From NCBI GenBank assembly GCA_965228975.1, contig OZ245851.1, forward strand, positions 5,580,001 to 5,644,000: DNA of 64,000 nucleotides, written 5' to 3'. Source of the stretch: JAJFJD01 sp965228975 (GTDB lineage: Bacteria > Pseudomonadota > Alphaproteobacteria > UBA8366). The notes under the pieces are model-generated. The model did not search any database and was not told the DNA's origin. It worked only from the letters and a program-made list of their open reading frames with translations. Made by a program: the position numbers and the translations under genes. Positions 41,667 through 51,176 of this stretch are shown in pieces; the first letter of the stretch is position 1; each line of letters starts with the position of its first letter.

Positions 41667-43946
41667 ATGACCGATGTCACGCATTGGGTCGGGTCGCGGC
41701 AGTTGCTGCGCCGTCTGCGCGACGCCATGGCGCGCGGCGGCACAACGCAGGAACGCCTGGACCGGATCGCCGAGATCATCGCCCGCGGCATGGTGGCGGA
41801 GGTTTGCTCCGTCTACGTTATGCAGCCGGGCGAACGGCTTGTGCTGTGCAGTACCGAGGGACTGCGCAAAGATGCCGTCTATCGTACGCAGCTCGGCATA
41901 AACGAAGGTTTGGTCGGCGCGATCGCCGCCCATGCCAGCCCGCTCGCCCTGGCCGATGCTCAGAGCCATCCGCAATTCGCCTACCGGCCGGAAACCGGCG
42001 AAGAGATTTACCACTCCTTTTTGGGTGCACCCGTACTGCGCAGCGGCCGGGTCATGGGCGTGCTGACCATTCAGAACATGACCCAGCGCAACTACACCGA
42101 GGAGGAGGTCGAAACCCTCGAGACGGTCGCCATGGTGGTTGCCGAGCTCATCGCCGGCGGCGATCTCTCGGTGCCCGATGAAGTGGCAGGGCCTGCGAAT
42201 ACGGCGCCGGTTCGCCTCGACGGCACGCGGATCAACGGCGGGCTGGCGCGGGGCGTTGCGGTTCTCCACGAGCGCGGCGCGCCGATTTCGCAGACCATCG
42301 CGGAAGATCCCGACTCCGAACTGAAGCGGATTGCCGAAGCGATGAGCGGTATGCAACTGGCGCTGGACAGCATGGTGGACCGCCTTTCCGGCGACGCCCA
42401 ATCCACGCGCTCAGGAGAGCCGCTCGATATCCTCCGGGCCTTCCGCATGATCGCCGACGATCACGGATGGATACGGCGAATTCGCGAGGCTATTCAGAGC
42501 GGTTTGACCGCCGAAGCCGCGGTCGCGAAGGTCCAGAACGACACTAGGGCGCGCATGAGTCAGGTTCGCGATCCGTATCTACGTGAACGCCTACTCGATC
42601 TCGACGACCTAGCCTATCGGTTGTTGCAGCACCTGACCCATGGCGCCGATGGCGGCAATGGTAGCTTGCCGCTTCCCGAGGACGTGGTTCTGGTGGCACG
42701 CGCGATGGGGCCGGTCGAATTGCTCGACTATGATCGAACGCGGCTTCGCGCCCTGATCCTCGATGAGGGGACGGCGGCATCGCATGTGGCCATCGTGGCG
42801 AAAGCCCTCGATATCCCGGTCATTGGCAATGTGCGCGGCGTGATCGGCAAGGTCGAGCCCGGCGATCCGGTATTCGTCGATGGCGACAACGGCGTCGCCT
42901 ATGTTCGGCCGGCGGAGGATTTTCAGAAAAGTTTCACCGACAACCTTCAGAACTGGGAGAAGAAGCGCGCGGAATATGCCGCCACGCGGGATCTGCCGGC
43001 GGTGACACGCGACGGGCAGCCGGTGTCGTTGCTTATCAACGCCGGCCTCGATATCGATCTGGATCACTTGCAGGAAAGCGGTGCCGAGGGCGTCGGACTA
43101 TACCGGACCGAAATTCCCTTCATGATCCATGCTCAATTCCCGCGTATGACGAGGCAGACCGATCTGTACCGCGATATATACGCGAAGGCGGGGGACTGTC
43201 CTGTTGTCTTCCGCACGCTCGATATTGGCGGCGATAAGATCTTGCCCTATCTGCGGATCGGCGAAGACCAGAATCCGGCGATGGGATGGCGCGCGTTGCG
43301 GATCGCGCTCGACCGCCCGGCGATTCTCCGCCTGCAGATCCGTGCCCTGTTGCGGGCCTCGGCCGGCCGTGAACTGCGCGTCATGTTCCCTCTGGTCGCG
43401 GAAGTCGCGGAATTCGATGACGCGAAAGCGTTGCTGGACCAAGAAGTGGAGCGCGCGAAGTCGCGGGGAAACCCGTCGCCCGACAGCATCCGCGTTGGCG
43501 CGATGATGGAAGTGCCTTCGCTGTATTTTCAGTTGCCGCAGCTTCTCGACCGGGTCGATTTCCTCTCCATCGGCTCGAACGACCTGGTGCAGTTTCTCTT
43601 CGCCTGCGACCGGGGGAATCCACGGGTCAGCGATCGCTACGACGTGTTGTCTCCGGCAGTCCTGAAATTCCTGCATGGTGTCGTCGCCGAATGCCGCAAG
43701 GCCGGCGTTCCGGTGAGCCTTTGCGGGGAAATGGCCGGGCAGCCGTTGGAAGCGATGGCGTTGATCGGGGTCGGATTCCGAATCCTGTCGATGCCTTCCG
43801 GCGCCATCGGGGCAGTCCGCCACATGATGCAGAATCTCGAGGTCGGAGAGCTCGAACGTTTCGTGGAGTCTCTCTTGGAGAAGCCAGATCACAGCCTCCG
43901 GGATGTCCTGCGGGCATATGCCGAGAGCCATAAAATCCTGCTCTAG
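41667..43946 (+). CDS. ptsP: Phosphoenolpyruvate-protein phosphotransferase of the nitrogen PTS (EI-Ntr)
   Basis: 759 residues. A GAF domain (about 15-165) precedes the EI core: PEP-utilising N-domain, swivelling domain with phospho-His373 in EGTAASHVAIVAKAL, and a C-terminal PEP-binding TIM barrel with LYRTEIPFM, MMEVPSLYF, SIGSNDLVQFLFACDRGN and the Cys in SLCGEMAG. It phosphorylates NPr from PEP and relays nitrogen status, with the GAF domain probably sensing glutamine or 2-oxoglutarate. npr and EIIA-Ntr genes are not in the window. Confidence 0.95.
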   Translation: MTDVTHWVGSRQLLRRLRDAMARGGTTQERLDRIAEIIARGMVAEVCSVYVMQPGERLVLCSTEGLRKDAVYRTQLGINEGLVGAIAAHASPLALADAQSHPQFAYRPETGEEIYHSFLGAPVLRSGRVMGVLTIQNMTQRNYTEEEVETLETVAMVVAELIAGGDLSVPDEVAGPANTAPVRLDGTRINGGLARGVAVLHERGAPISQTIAEDPDSELKRIAEAMSGMQLALDSMVDRLSGDAQSTRSGEPLDILRAFRMIADDHGWIRRIREAIQSGLTAEAAVAKVQNDTRARMSQVRDPYLRERLLDLDDLAYRLLQHLTHGADGGNGSLPLPEDVVLVARAMGPVELLDYDRTRLRALILDEGTAASHVAIVAKALDIPVIGNVRGVIGKVEPGDPVFVDGDNGVAYVRPAEDFQKSFTDNLQNWEKKRAEYAATRDLPAVTRDGQPVSLLINAGLDIDLDHLQESGAEGVGLYRTEIPFMIHAQFPRMTRQTDLYRDIYAKAGDCPVVFRTLDIGGDKILPYLRIGEDQNPAMGWRALRIALDRPAILRLQIRALLRASAGRELRVMFPLVAEVAEFDDAKALLDQEVERAKSRGNPSPDSIRVGAMMEVPSLYFQLPQLLDRVDFLSIGSNDLVQFLFACDRGNPRVSDRYDVLSPAVLKFLHGVVAECRKAGVPVSLCGEMAGQPLEAMALIGVGFRILSMPSGAIGAVRHMMQNLEVGELERFVESLLEKPDHSLRDVLRAYAESHKILL

Positions 43947-44167
43947 GCGCCGGAATTGGGAACTCTTTCCCGTTTGACGATCCTCGTCCTTCTACCTTAT
44001 CGGGAGGGTCCGCGAATGGTGGCTGCATTTTCGGTGTGTCCTGTAGTATAGTCGCGCCGAGTGGGGAGCGGCATCAGCGGAAGTCGCGTTTGGTAATCCA
44101 ATAACAACATTGATGAATAAGGATGGATTGCCTTTAGTTCGGTGCTTTAAGGGGACCAGTTCCGCAT

Positions 44168-45439
44168 ATGGCGAAAAATCTTTGGAAGCTTGATCGAAGC
44201 GCCAAGCAGGAGTCCGTTGAATCCGGCGAGACCACGTCTCAAGCTGCCGAAGGCAGCATGCAGACAGTCGGGGCGACCTTGCGGTCACGGCGCGAGGAGC
44301 GCGGGGAGGACTTACGGTACGTCTCCCAGGTCTTGCGCATACGCTTTCCGTATCTCAAGGCGCTCGAAGACGGTCTGATCGACGAACTGCCGGGGCCGAC
44401 TTATGCGGTCGGATTCGTGCGCACCTATGCCGATCATCTCGGTCTGAACAGCGAGGCGCTGGTTACCCGCTTCAAGGAGGAGGTCAAAGACCTCAGTAAC
44501 CGGAGCGACCTGCATTTCCCGGCACCACTCCCCGAAGGGAAAATCCCGAGCGGGGCGGTCCTGCTGGTTGCGGTCTTGTTGGCCGGATTGGTCTATGGCG
44601 CCTGGATTTATTTCTCGTCGAAGGATCAGCAGGTCGCGGAGATCGTGCCGCAATTGCCTAGCAAGATCAGTGAAATCATCAAGGGCAAACCATCGGACGT
44701 CGCCGTCGAGACCCCGCCGGAAACGGTAAAGTCGTCGGCGGTCGATGCGCCGCCGAAAACGCCGGAGACTCCTGCCGCGTCATCGCCGTCCGAGGTCGCG
44801 AAAAAGCCGGCCGAAGACAGCACGCCGAAACCCGATTCCACGCAACCGGCCGAGCCTACGGCCCCACCGCCCGTGGCCGCCGTAACGCCTGAAGCGACGC
44901 CTGAAGCGGCCCCGGACGAGGCGCCGGCGGCAGCGCCCGCCGGTCAGTCTACGCCGGATGCGGCACCGCCCGCGCCACCGTCGTCGGATGAATCGGCTAC
45001 GCCTGCCGCACCGATCGGCGCGGAACCGGGGCAACAAATCGCGGCCTTGCCAACGCCGCCGTCCGAAGACACGGAAACGGCCGAATCCGCCGATTCGCTG
45101 GCGGGCGGCAAGATTTACGGCAACGAGAATACCAACGCCCGGATCGTTGTTCAGGCGCTGTCGGACAGTTGGGTGGAAATCCGCGATAGCGAAAACGCCG
45201 AGCTGTTGTTGACCCGCGTTCTTTTCAAGGGCGATTCATATCAGGTGCCGGATCGAAGAGGATTGACCCTGTTGACGGGCAATGCCGGCGGATTGCGCAT
45301 TACCGTCGATGGTGCGCCGGTGCCCTCGCTCGGTCCGCCCGGGGCGGTTCGCCGGGATGTCGCGCTTGAGCCCGAACCGTTGAAATCCGGCAACGCCGTC
45401 GGCGCCGCCGCGCCGCCGGTTGGCACCGCGTCGGAATAG
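44168..45439 (+). CDS. rodZ: RodZ-like cytoskeletal membrane protein
   Basis: 423 residues. An N-terminal XRE-type HTH (about 38-100, with TLRSRREERGEDL and YLKALEDGLIDELPGPTYAVGFVRTYA) binds MreB in characterised RodZ; one transmembrane helix at about 137-153 follows; a long Pro/Ala/Glu-rich periplasmic linker (about 180-315); and a C-terminal DUF4115 beta domain (SDSWVEIRDSENAELL, PDRRGLTLLTGNAGGLRITVDG). It couples MreB to peptidoglycan synthesis. A 221 bp gap precedes it. Confidence 0.93.
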   Translation: MAKNLWKLDRSAKQESVESGETTSQAAEGSMQTVGATLRSRREERGEDLRYVSQVLRIRFPYLKALEDGLIDELPGPTYAVGFVRTYADHLGLNSEALVTRFKEEVKDLSNRSDLHFPAPLPEGKIPSGAVLLVAVLLAGLVYGAWIYFSSKDQQVAEIVPQLPSKISEIIKGKPSDVAVETPPETVKSSAVDAPPKTPETPAASSPSEVAKKPAEDSTPKPDSTQPAEPTAPPPVAAVTPEATPEAAPDEAPAAAPAGQSTPDAAPPAPPSSDESATPAAPIGAEPGQQIAALPTPPSEDTETAESADSLAGGKIYGNENTNARIVVQALSDSWVEIRDSENAELLLTRVLFKGDSYQVPDRRGLTLLTGNAGGLRITVDGAPVPSLGPPGAVRRDVALEPEPLKSGNAVGAAAPPVGTASE

Positions 45440-45622
45440 CCCGGCGTCGTAACCATCGAATCTTCGGGCCTGACTTGGTCCCGGTACACGCTCTCAATCG
45501 GGCGTTTCCTTCGATTCGCCGCTTGCTTACCTGCTTGACACTGTTGGATTGTGCGGACACTCTCGCCCGCGCCGGCGCTTTGCTATGGTCACGGCCGTTT
45601 TCTAGGCTTTTCTGCAATCTGA

Positions 45623-46882
45623 ATGACACGTAACGACATGGCCTCTCTTCAACCTGTTCGCGGAACCCACGACCTGCTGCCGGAAGCGATGCGGGGACAC
45701 CGGCATGTCGTCGATACCGCGCGCCGCATCGTCGAGCGCTATGGCTTCGACGAAGTGGCGACGCCGATTTTCGAGTTCAGCCAGGTATTCAAACGGACGC
45801 TCGGTGAGGCGTCCGACGTTGTCACCAAGGAGATGTATTCCTTCACCGACAAGGGGGATGAAGAGATCACCTTGCGGCCGGAGAATACGGCCGGCGTGGC
45901 GCGCGCCTTCATTTCCGAGGGGCTCGCCCAGCAGGTCCCCGTTCGGTATTTCTATGCCGGCCCGATGTTCCGCTACGAACGGCCACAGAAAGGCCGGCAG
46001 CGCCAGTTCCACCAGATCGGTGTCGAACTCATCGGGTTGCCGCAACCGCAGGCGGATGTCGAAGTCATCGCCGCCGGCGTTCGTGTGCTGGAGGCGCTCG
46101 GTGTTCTCGGCGAGACCGTCCTGCAGCTCAACACGTTGGGCGATACTGAAAGCCGGGTCGCCTATCGCGATGCGCTGGTCGCCTATTTCGAGAAACATCG
46201 CGAGGTGCTTTCCGAGGACAGTCAGGCTCGGTTGGAGCGCAACCCGTTGCGTATTCTCGATTCCAAGGACGAGACGGATCGCGGAATCGTGGCCGACGCC
46301 CCGCTGTTCGGTGATTTCCTCAATGCCGACAGCACGGAATTCTTCGATACCGTCAAGGCCGGTCTCGACGCGCTGGACATCGAATATACGGTGAGCCCTC
46401 GGCTCGTGCGGGGCCTGGACTATTACTGCCATACGGCATTCGAATTCGTGACCACCGCGCTCGGCGCGCAAGGAACCGTGCTCGCCGGCGGCCGTTACGA
46501 CGGACTGATCAAGATGATGGGTGGCCCCGACACGCCGGGTGTCGGTTGGGCGGCGGGTGTGGAACGGCTGTCGATGTTGTGTAGCGACGTGCCGCATGCG
46601 CGGCGCCCGGTCGCGTTGATTCCGCTGGGATCGGAGGCCGAGCAGGAGGTTTTCAAAATCGCCGAGCGGTTGCGGTGCGCCGGGTTCCGCATCGAACTTG
46701 GCTATTCGGGCAACTTGGGGCGGCGAATGAAGCGCGCCAACCGAGTCAACGCCTGCGCAGCGGTCATCGTCGGCGACGACGAACTGGCGCGCGGCACGGC
46801 GACGGTGCGCAACATGGAGTCGGGCTCGCAGGACGAGGTGGCGCTCGCGTCGCTTGAGGAACACCTCGCCGTCTACCGGTAG
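45623..46882 (+). CDS. hisS: Histidyl-tRNA synthetase
   Basis: 419 residues; an alternative start at 45638 gives the common N-terminus MASLQPVRGTHDLLP. Class II synthetase: motif 1 near FELSQVF-type EFSQVFKRTLG; motif 2 RYFYAGPMFRYERPQKGRQRQFHQ; His-specific LVRGLDYYCHTAFE and motif 3 GVGWAAGVERL; C-terminal anticodon-binding domain from about 330. It opens the close-packed run hisS-hemA-prfA-prmC. Confidence 0.97.
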   Translation: MTRNDMASLQPVRGTHDLLPEAMRGHRHVVDTARRIVERYGFDEVATPIFEFSQVFKRTLGEASDVVTKEMYSFTDKGDEEITLRPENTAGVARAFISEGLAQQVPVRYFYAGPMFRYERPQKGRQRQFHQIGVELIGLPQPQADVEVIAAGVRVLEALGVLGETVLQLNTLGDTESRVAYRDALVAYFEKHREVLSEDSQARLERNPLRILDSKDETDRGIVADAPLFGDFLNADSTEFFDTVKAGLDALDIEYTVSPRLVRGLDYYCHTAFEFVTTALGAQGTVLAGGRYDGLIKMMGGPDTPGVGWAAGVERLSMLCSDVPHARRPVALIPLGSEAEQEVFKIAERLRCAGFRIELGYSGNLGRRMKRANRVNACAAVIVGDDELARGTATVRNMESGSQDEVALASLEEHLAVYR

Positions 46883-46889
46883 CTGTGCG

Positions 46890-48170
46890 ATGCTTGCGCA
46901 GGGCGACGCCCGGATCTTTGCCGTTGGGGCCAATCATCGGTCCAGCAGCGCGCTGCTGCGCGACCGCCTCTTCATCGACGAAGCCATGGTGCCGCGGACC
47001 CTCGACCGGTTACGCGATGCCGGCCTGGGTCAGGCAATCGTCCTCTCGACCTGTGACAGGATCGAAATCCAAGGCGTCCATCCCGATGCGGAACGGATGG
47101 CGAGGGCGATCCGAGACGATTTCTGCGCGACCAGCAATGTCGGTGGATCCGAAATCGCGGAGCAGAGTTATGCTCACTACGACGACATCGCGCTGCGCCA
47201 TATCTTCGCGGTCGCGGCGTCGCTGGACAGTCAGGTCATCGGCGAACCGCAGGTCTTGGGACAGGTTCGCGCCGCGCACCGCCTGTCGGCCGACTGCGGC
47301 ATGATGGGCGCGGAATTCGAAGCGGTGCTGCAGGCAGCCTATGGCGTGGCGAAGCGCGTCCGGACCGAAACGCAGATCACGCGGCGCCCGGTGTCGATCG
47401 CCTCGGCCGCGGCGCAGGTGGCTCAGGACCTGCACGGCGACCTCTCGCGCTGCCGCGCCCTGATTATCGGACTGGGCGAGATCGGTGAATTGATCCACGA
47501 CCATATGCGGCAGGCGGGCCTGCGCGATACGGCCATGACCGGCCCGTCGCAAAGGGTCGAAGGCGCGGCGCGGCGTGCCGGATTGCGGTTCGCGCCCTAC
47601 GAGGAACTGGCGGCAGAAGTGGCCTTGTCGGACATTGTCGTGTCAGCGGCCGGCACGGGCCGGCAGATTGTGACCGCGGCGTTGGTCGAATCGGCCCTAC
47701 GCGAACGCCGGCGGCGGCCTATCTTGTTCCTGGATGGCGGCGTTCCACCGGATATGGACGCGGCGCTCGAGCGCCATGACGGTGCGTATCTCTATACGCT
47801 GGACGACCTCGAACAGGTCGCGTTGGAAGGACGGACGCAGCGCCAGGAAGCATCGGCCGACGCCTGGCGTCTGATCGACGAAGGCGTCGCAGCCTGGCAA
47901 CGGCGGCAGGCGGAGCGCGATGCGGTACCATCCGTCGTAGCGCTGCGCGAGCATTTCGAACGGGTACGGCAGGATGTGCTAGCCGAAAACCCCGGCGCCG
48001 ACCCGGAAGAGGCGACCCGCTTGTTGGTTAACCGGTTGCTGCACCGGCCGACTGCGGCGTTGCGCGATCTGGCGGCCAATGACGCGGCCGACACTAAATT
48101 GAATAGAAACGACGTGGAGCAGCTGGTTGGTAAGCTGTTCACCGGTCTATCGAAGGAAGAGGAACGCTGA
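46890..48170 (+). CDS. hemA: Glutamyl-tRNA reductase (C5 pathway)
   Basis: 426 residues from the ATG at 46890, 7 bp after hisS. Reduces glutamyl-tRNA(Glu) to glutamate-1-semialdehyde, the first step of tetrapyrrole synthesis by the C5 route. The catalytic Cys sits in VLSTCDRIEI (family STCNR), with GANHRSSSALLRDRLF before it, then GEPQVLGQVRAA, VAKRVRTET, the NADPH motif IIGLGEIGELI, and a C-terminal dimerisation helix. Differences: TCNR is TCDR, and the usual DIAVPRD reads DGGVPPD. Most alphaproteobacteria use ALA synthase instead, so this gene is unexpected. The hemA-prfA-prmC order matches that of E. coli. Confidence 0.88.
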   Translation: MLAQGDARIFAVGANHRSSSALLRDRLFIDEAMVPRTLDRLRDAGLGQAIVLSTCDRIEIQGVHPDAERMARAIRDDFCATSNVGGSEIAEQSYAHYDDIALRHIFAVAASLDSQVIGEPQVLGQVRAAHRLSADCGMMGAEFEAVLQAAYGVAKRVRTETQITRRPVSIASAAAQVAQDLHGDLSRCRALIIGLGEIGELIHDHMRQAGLRDTAMTGPSQRVEGAARRAGLRFAPYEELAAEVALSDIVVSAAGTGRQIVTAALVESALRERRRRPILFLDGGVPPDMDAALERHDGAYLYTLDDLEQVALEGRTQRQEASADAWRLIDEGVAAWQRRQAERDAVPSVVALREHFERVRQDVLAENPGADPEEATRLLVNRLLHRPTAALRDLAANDAADTKLNRNDVEQLVGKLFTGLSKEEER

Positions 48171-48174
48171 TCCC

Positions 48175-49248
48175 ATGAGTATGGCGGAAAAGCTATCGGC
48201 GGTTATCGCCCGGCAGGAAGAACTGACGGCGTTGATGTCGTCGGAGGATCTGAGCCCGTCGGATTTCGCGTCCTTGTCCAAGGAATACGCGGAACTTTCG
48301 CCGATCGCCGAGAAAGCGCGCGAGGTGCAGGGTATTTTGTCGGAGCTGTCCGACCTGGAAGAACTGATGGGCGATGCAGACACCGATGCGGAAATGCGCA
48401 GTATGGCCGAAGAGGAGCACCGCGAGTTGGCCGCTAGTCTGCCCGCGTTGGAGCGTGAGGTGCAGATCCTGCTGTTGCCGAAGGACGCCGCTGACGACCG
48501 TAGCGCCATCCTCGAGGTGCGCGCGGGCACCGGCGGTGACGAAGCGTCGTTGTTCGCCGCCGATCTGTTCCGCATGTATCAGCGCTATGCGGAAAATCAC
48601 GGCTGGCGGTTCGAGCCGATCGAGGTCAATGATACGGAACTCGGCGGTTTTAAGGAGGCGATCGCGTCGATCGGCGGCGCGGGCGTATTCGCGAAGCTAA
48701 AGTTCGAGTCCGGCGTCCATCGGGTACAGCGTGTACCGGTGACTGAAAGCGGCGGGCGGATCCATACCTCGGCGGCAACCGTCGCGGTGTTGCCCGAAGC
48801 CGAAGACGTCGACATCTCGGTCGACGAGAAGGACCTGCGGATCGATACCTACCGGGCCTCGGGTGCCGGCGGTCAGCATGTCAACAAGACCGACAGCGCG
48901 ATCCGGATCACGCATATTCCCACGGGAGTCGTCGTCCAGTGCCAGGACGAAAAGTCCCAGCACAAGAACCGTGCGAAGGCGATGAAGGTCCTGCGTGCCC
49001 GCCTCTATGAGGCGGAACGGCAGCGCCAGCAGGACGAGCGGTCCGAGAACCGGCGCAGTCAGGTTGGGTCCGGCGACCGGTCCGAACGCATTCGGACCTA
49101 CAATTACCCGCAAGGCCGCGTCACCGACCATCGCATCAATCTTACCGTGCACAAGCTCGATCGGATCATGAACGGTGAGGAACTGGACGATATATTCGAC
49201 GCCCTGCTCGCCGAGGATCGGGCGGAACGCCTTGCAGAGTTGCAATGA
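48175..49248 (+). CDS. prfA: Peptide chain release factor 1
   Basis: 357 residues from the ATG at 48175 (MSMAEKLSAV), 4 bp after hemA. Terminates at UAA and UAG. The stop-codon-reading PxT motif is PVT in RVPVTESGGRIHTS, and the peptidyl-transferase GGQ is in GAGGQHVNKTDSA, where Gln is the target of PrmC encoded next. Full length. Ends overlapping prmC by ATGA. Confidence 0.97.
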   Translation: MSMAEKLSAVIARQEELTALMSSEDLSPSDFASLSKEYAELSPIAEKAREVQGILSELSDLEELMGDADTDAEMRSMAEEEHRELAASLPALEREVQILLLPKDAADDRSAILEVRAGTGGDEASLFAADLFRMYQRYAENHGWRFEPIEVNDTELGGFKEAIASIGGAGVFAKLKFESGVHRVQRVPVTESGGRIHTSAATVAVLPEAEDVDISVDEKDLRIDTYRASGAGGQHVNKTDSAIRITHIPTGVVVQCQDEKSQHKNRAKAMKVLRARLYEAERQRQQDERSENRRSQVGSGDRSERIRTYNYPQGRVTDHRINLTVHKLDRIMNGEELDDIFDALLAEDRAERLAELQ

Positions 49249-50096
49249 GCCTGCGGACGGTCGGGTCTTGTCTCACGGAAGGAGCGGCGCGCCTAAAGGC
49301 GGCGGGAATCGAATCGCCGCATCGCGAGGCGCGGCTGTTGCTGGCGCACGCGCTGGATGTCGACCAGGCTTCGATCGTCGGTCACCCCGAACGGGCAATC
49401 CCGGATCCGGTTGCCTATCGCGCCTTGGTCGATCGGCGTGCCCGCGGCGTGCCGGCGGCGCAGTTGCTCGGACAGCAAGAGTTCTGGAGCCTGCCGTTTC
49501 GCGTCACGCCGGACACCCTGATTCCCCGGCCGGACACCGAAACGCTTGTCGAAGCGGCGCTGGCGGTCTTGAAGGAACGGAAGCTGGCTGCGCCGACGAT
49601 CCTCGACTTGGGGACGGGAACCGGATGCCTTCTCCTGTCGCTGTTGTCGGAGTGTCCGGGTGCGTGGGGCGTGGGCATAGACCGGTCCGCCGACGCTGCC
49701 GACGTCGCGCGCGGCAATGCCGAACGGCTCGGCCTTGCGGATCGCGCGCATTTTCTCGTGTCGGACTGGGCGGCGGCGCTATCGGGCCGGTTCGATATCG
49801 TTGTGTCCAACCCTCCCTATATTGCGACGGACGAGATCGGCGGCCTTCAGACCGAAATTGCGCATCACGAACCGAATCTGGCCTTAGACGGCGGCGGCGA
49901 CGGTCTGGCCTGCTATCGCGCTTTCGTCGATGAGCTGCCGCGCCTGTTGAGGCCGGAGGGCGGCGTTTTCCTGGAAGTCGGGCTCGGACAATGGGAGTCG
50001 GTGGCGGCGCTGCTCGAAGCGGCCGGATTGACGGTTTCCGGACCGATCCGTGATCTGGCCGGAATTTCACGCTGCGTTGCAGCGCAAATAGCGTGA
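49245..50096 (+). CDS. prmC: Release factor glutamine methyltransferase
   Basis: 283 residues; start overlaps the prfA stop (ATGA), so the enzyme is made with its substrate. Methylates the GGQ glutamine of RF1 and RF2. N-terminal helical substrate domain with LLGQQEFWSLPF and IPRPDTETLVE; SAM motif LDLGTGTGCLLLSLL; and the catalytic NPPY in VVSNPPYIATDEI, followed by EPNLALDGGGDGL. All markers intact. Confidence 0.96.
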   Translation: MSLRTVGSCLTEGAARLKAAGIESPHREARLLLAHALDVDQASIVGHPERAIPDPVAYRALVDRRARGVPAAQLLGQQEFWSLPFRVTPDTLIPRPDTETLVEAALAVLKERKLAAPTILDLGTGTGCLLLSLLSECPGAWGVGIDRSADAADVARGNAERLGLADRAHFLVSDWAAALSGRFDIVVSNPPYIATDEIGGLQTEIAHHEPNLALDGGGDGLACYRAFVDELPRLLRPEGGVFLEVGLGQWESVAALLEAAGLTVSGPIRDLAGISRCVAAQIA

Positions 50097-50234
50097 AAGC
50101 ATTAACCAAAAAAAATGGTTGGAACGTCGGAGCGAACCGTCTAGTTTCTTGTCAGCACCTCGTTGAACCAGGCCCGCAGGGCTAGGCAGGAGCATCCGAG
50201 GTCGAATTAATCTTCGAAAGCTTGTCTTTTGGGG

Positions 50235-50299
50235 AGGCCCGCTGAAAGCGGCCTGCCGCAGGGTTGCGGCGCGTTGAAAAAGGGTCAGCTTTTTTCAGC
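50235..50299 (+). other. Three tandem hairpins in the DUF4167 leader
   Basis: Within the 237 bp gap before the DUF4167 gene: stem 1 at 50235-50254 (3-base loop, one bulged C), stem 2 at 50255-50270 (GCCGCA / TGCGGC, 4-base loop) and stem 3 at 50273-50299 (GTTGAAAAAG with CTTTTTTCAGC, one bulge). They are nearly contiguous and end 34 bases before the ATG. They could be a 5' UTR regulatory structure, or stem 3 could end transcripts from prmC. Confidence 0.45.
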
Positions 50300-50333
50300 G
50301 GAAGCAGAAACCAGCTTCGATGTGTAAGGAAAT

Positions 50334-50984
50334 ATGAAACAAGGCCAAGGCTCTAAGCGCGCGCGCGGCCGAAATGGTGGGCGTAGGGGCGCAAATCGTC
50401 AGCAGACATTCGATAGTAACGGACCAAGCGTCAGAATTCGCGGCAACGCGTTCCAGGTTCACGAAAAATACCTGGGTCTGGCACGTGACGCGGCGTCTTC
50501 GGGCGATCGTATCGCAGCGGAGAATTACTATCAGCATGCCGAACATTACTTCCGCCTGTATTCCATCGATCAGGAACAGCGGAACGAACGGCAGGCGGCA
50601 AACGCCCAATCCAACGACGGGCAGCGGCAGGGTGATGGCCAGCGGCGCCAAGGCGGCCGCGGCAATCGCGGTAATCGCAACGACGCACATGGTGCTAACG
50701 GTGCCGCGGCGTCCCACGGCGACGGCGCAGCCAACGGTGCGAATGGCGCCGAGGCCAATGTCGGCAAGCCGGGGCAATCCAACGGCGCGAAGAGCGCAAA
50801 CGCTCCGAGCAAAGGCAACGGCGACGACCGTCCGATCGAGGTCGATGCAAAGCCGTCGAAGGGCGATGCGGCGGCCGGGACCGAAGCGTCCGCGTCCGCT
50901 GGCACGCCGGACGAGCAGGCGGTCCCCGAGAAGCCCGCGCCGTCCAAACGGCGTCCCCGCCGGAAACCCGCCACGAGCGACTAA
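50334..50984 (+). CDS. DUF4167 family protein, probable RNA-binding
   Basis: 216 residues; ATG preceded by AAGGAA. Conserved N-terminal block (about 1-85) with RARGRNGGRR, FDSNGPSVRIRGNAFQVHEKYLGLARDAASSGDRIAAENYYQHAEHYFR, followed by a low-complexity tail rich in Gly, Asn, Arg and Gln, then Ala/Pro/Lys. The family is nearly confined to alphaproteobacteria. The basic, RGG-like disordered regions suggest nucleic-acid binding; no function is established here. Confidence 0.88.
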   Translation: MKQGQGSKRARGRNGGRRGANRQQTFDSNGPSVRIRGNAFQVHEKYLGLARDAASSGDRIAAENYYQHAEHYFRLYSIDQEQRNERQAANAQSNDGQRQGDGQRRQGGRGNRGNRNDAHGANGAAASHGDGAANGANGAEANVGKPGQSNGAKSANAPSKGNGDDRPIEVDAKPSKGDAAAGTEASASAGTPDEQAVPEKPAPSKRRPRRKPATSD

Positions 50985-51003
50985 GCCGTCCGGTATAGAC
51001 GGC

Positions 51004-51030
51004 GCGGCGGTGCATCCAAGCATCCGCCGC
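51004..51030 (+). terminator. Possible terminator of the DUF4167 gene
   Basis: GCGGCGG (51004-51010) pairs with CCGCCGC (51024-51030); three further inner pairs form with one bulge. A smaller GCCGTC / GACGGC hairpin directly precedes it (50985-51003). A TTTT run occurs about 11 bases later, so a classic U-tract is lacking. Confidence 0.35.
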
Positions 51031-51176
51031 AGGCGGGTCGGTTTTCAGGCAATATTCCATCGCGCCGCTCGCGAGCGCGTGATTTTGTCGCGTGTCGCCT
51101 GACGCTGTAGGGTTGACCGTGTCGTTCGGACCGTTTTGTCTAACGCCACCAGATATCCAACGCACAGGGGTGACAC

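Noticed and set aside
50159..50200. SRP (4.5S) RNA-like hairpin in the DUF4167 leader
   Set aside because: Only an outer CTCG/CGAG pairing and an AGGAGCA fragment resemble SRP RNA; the diagnostic symmetric loop and GGAA-type tetraloop are missing.
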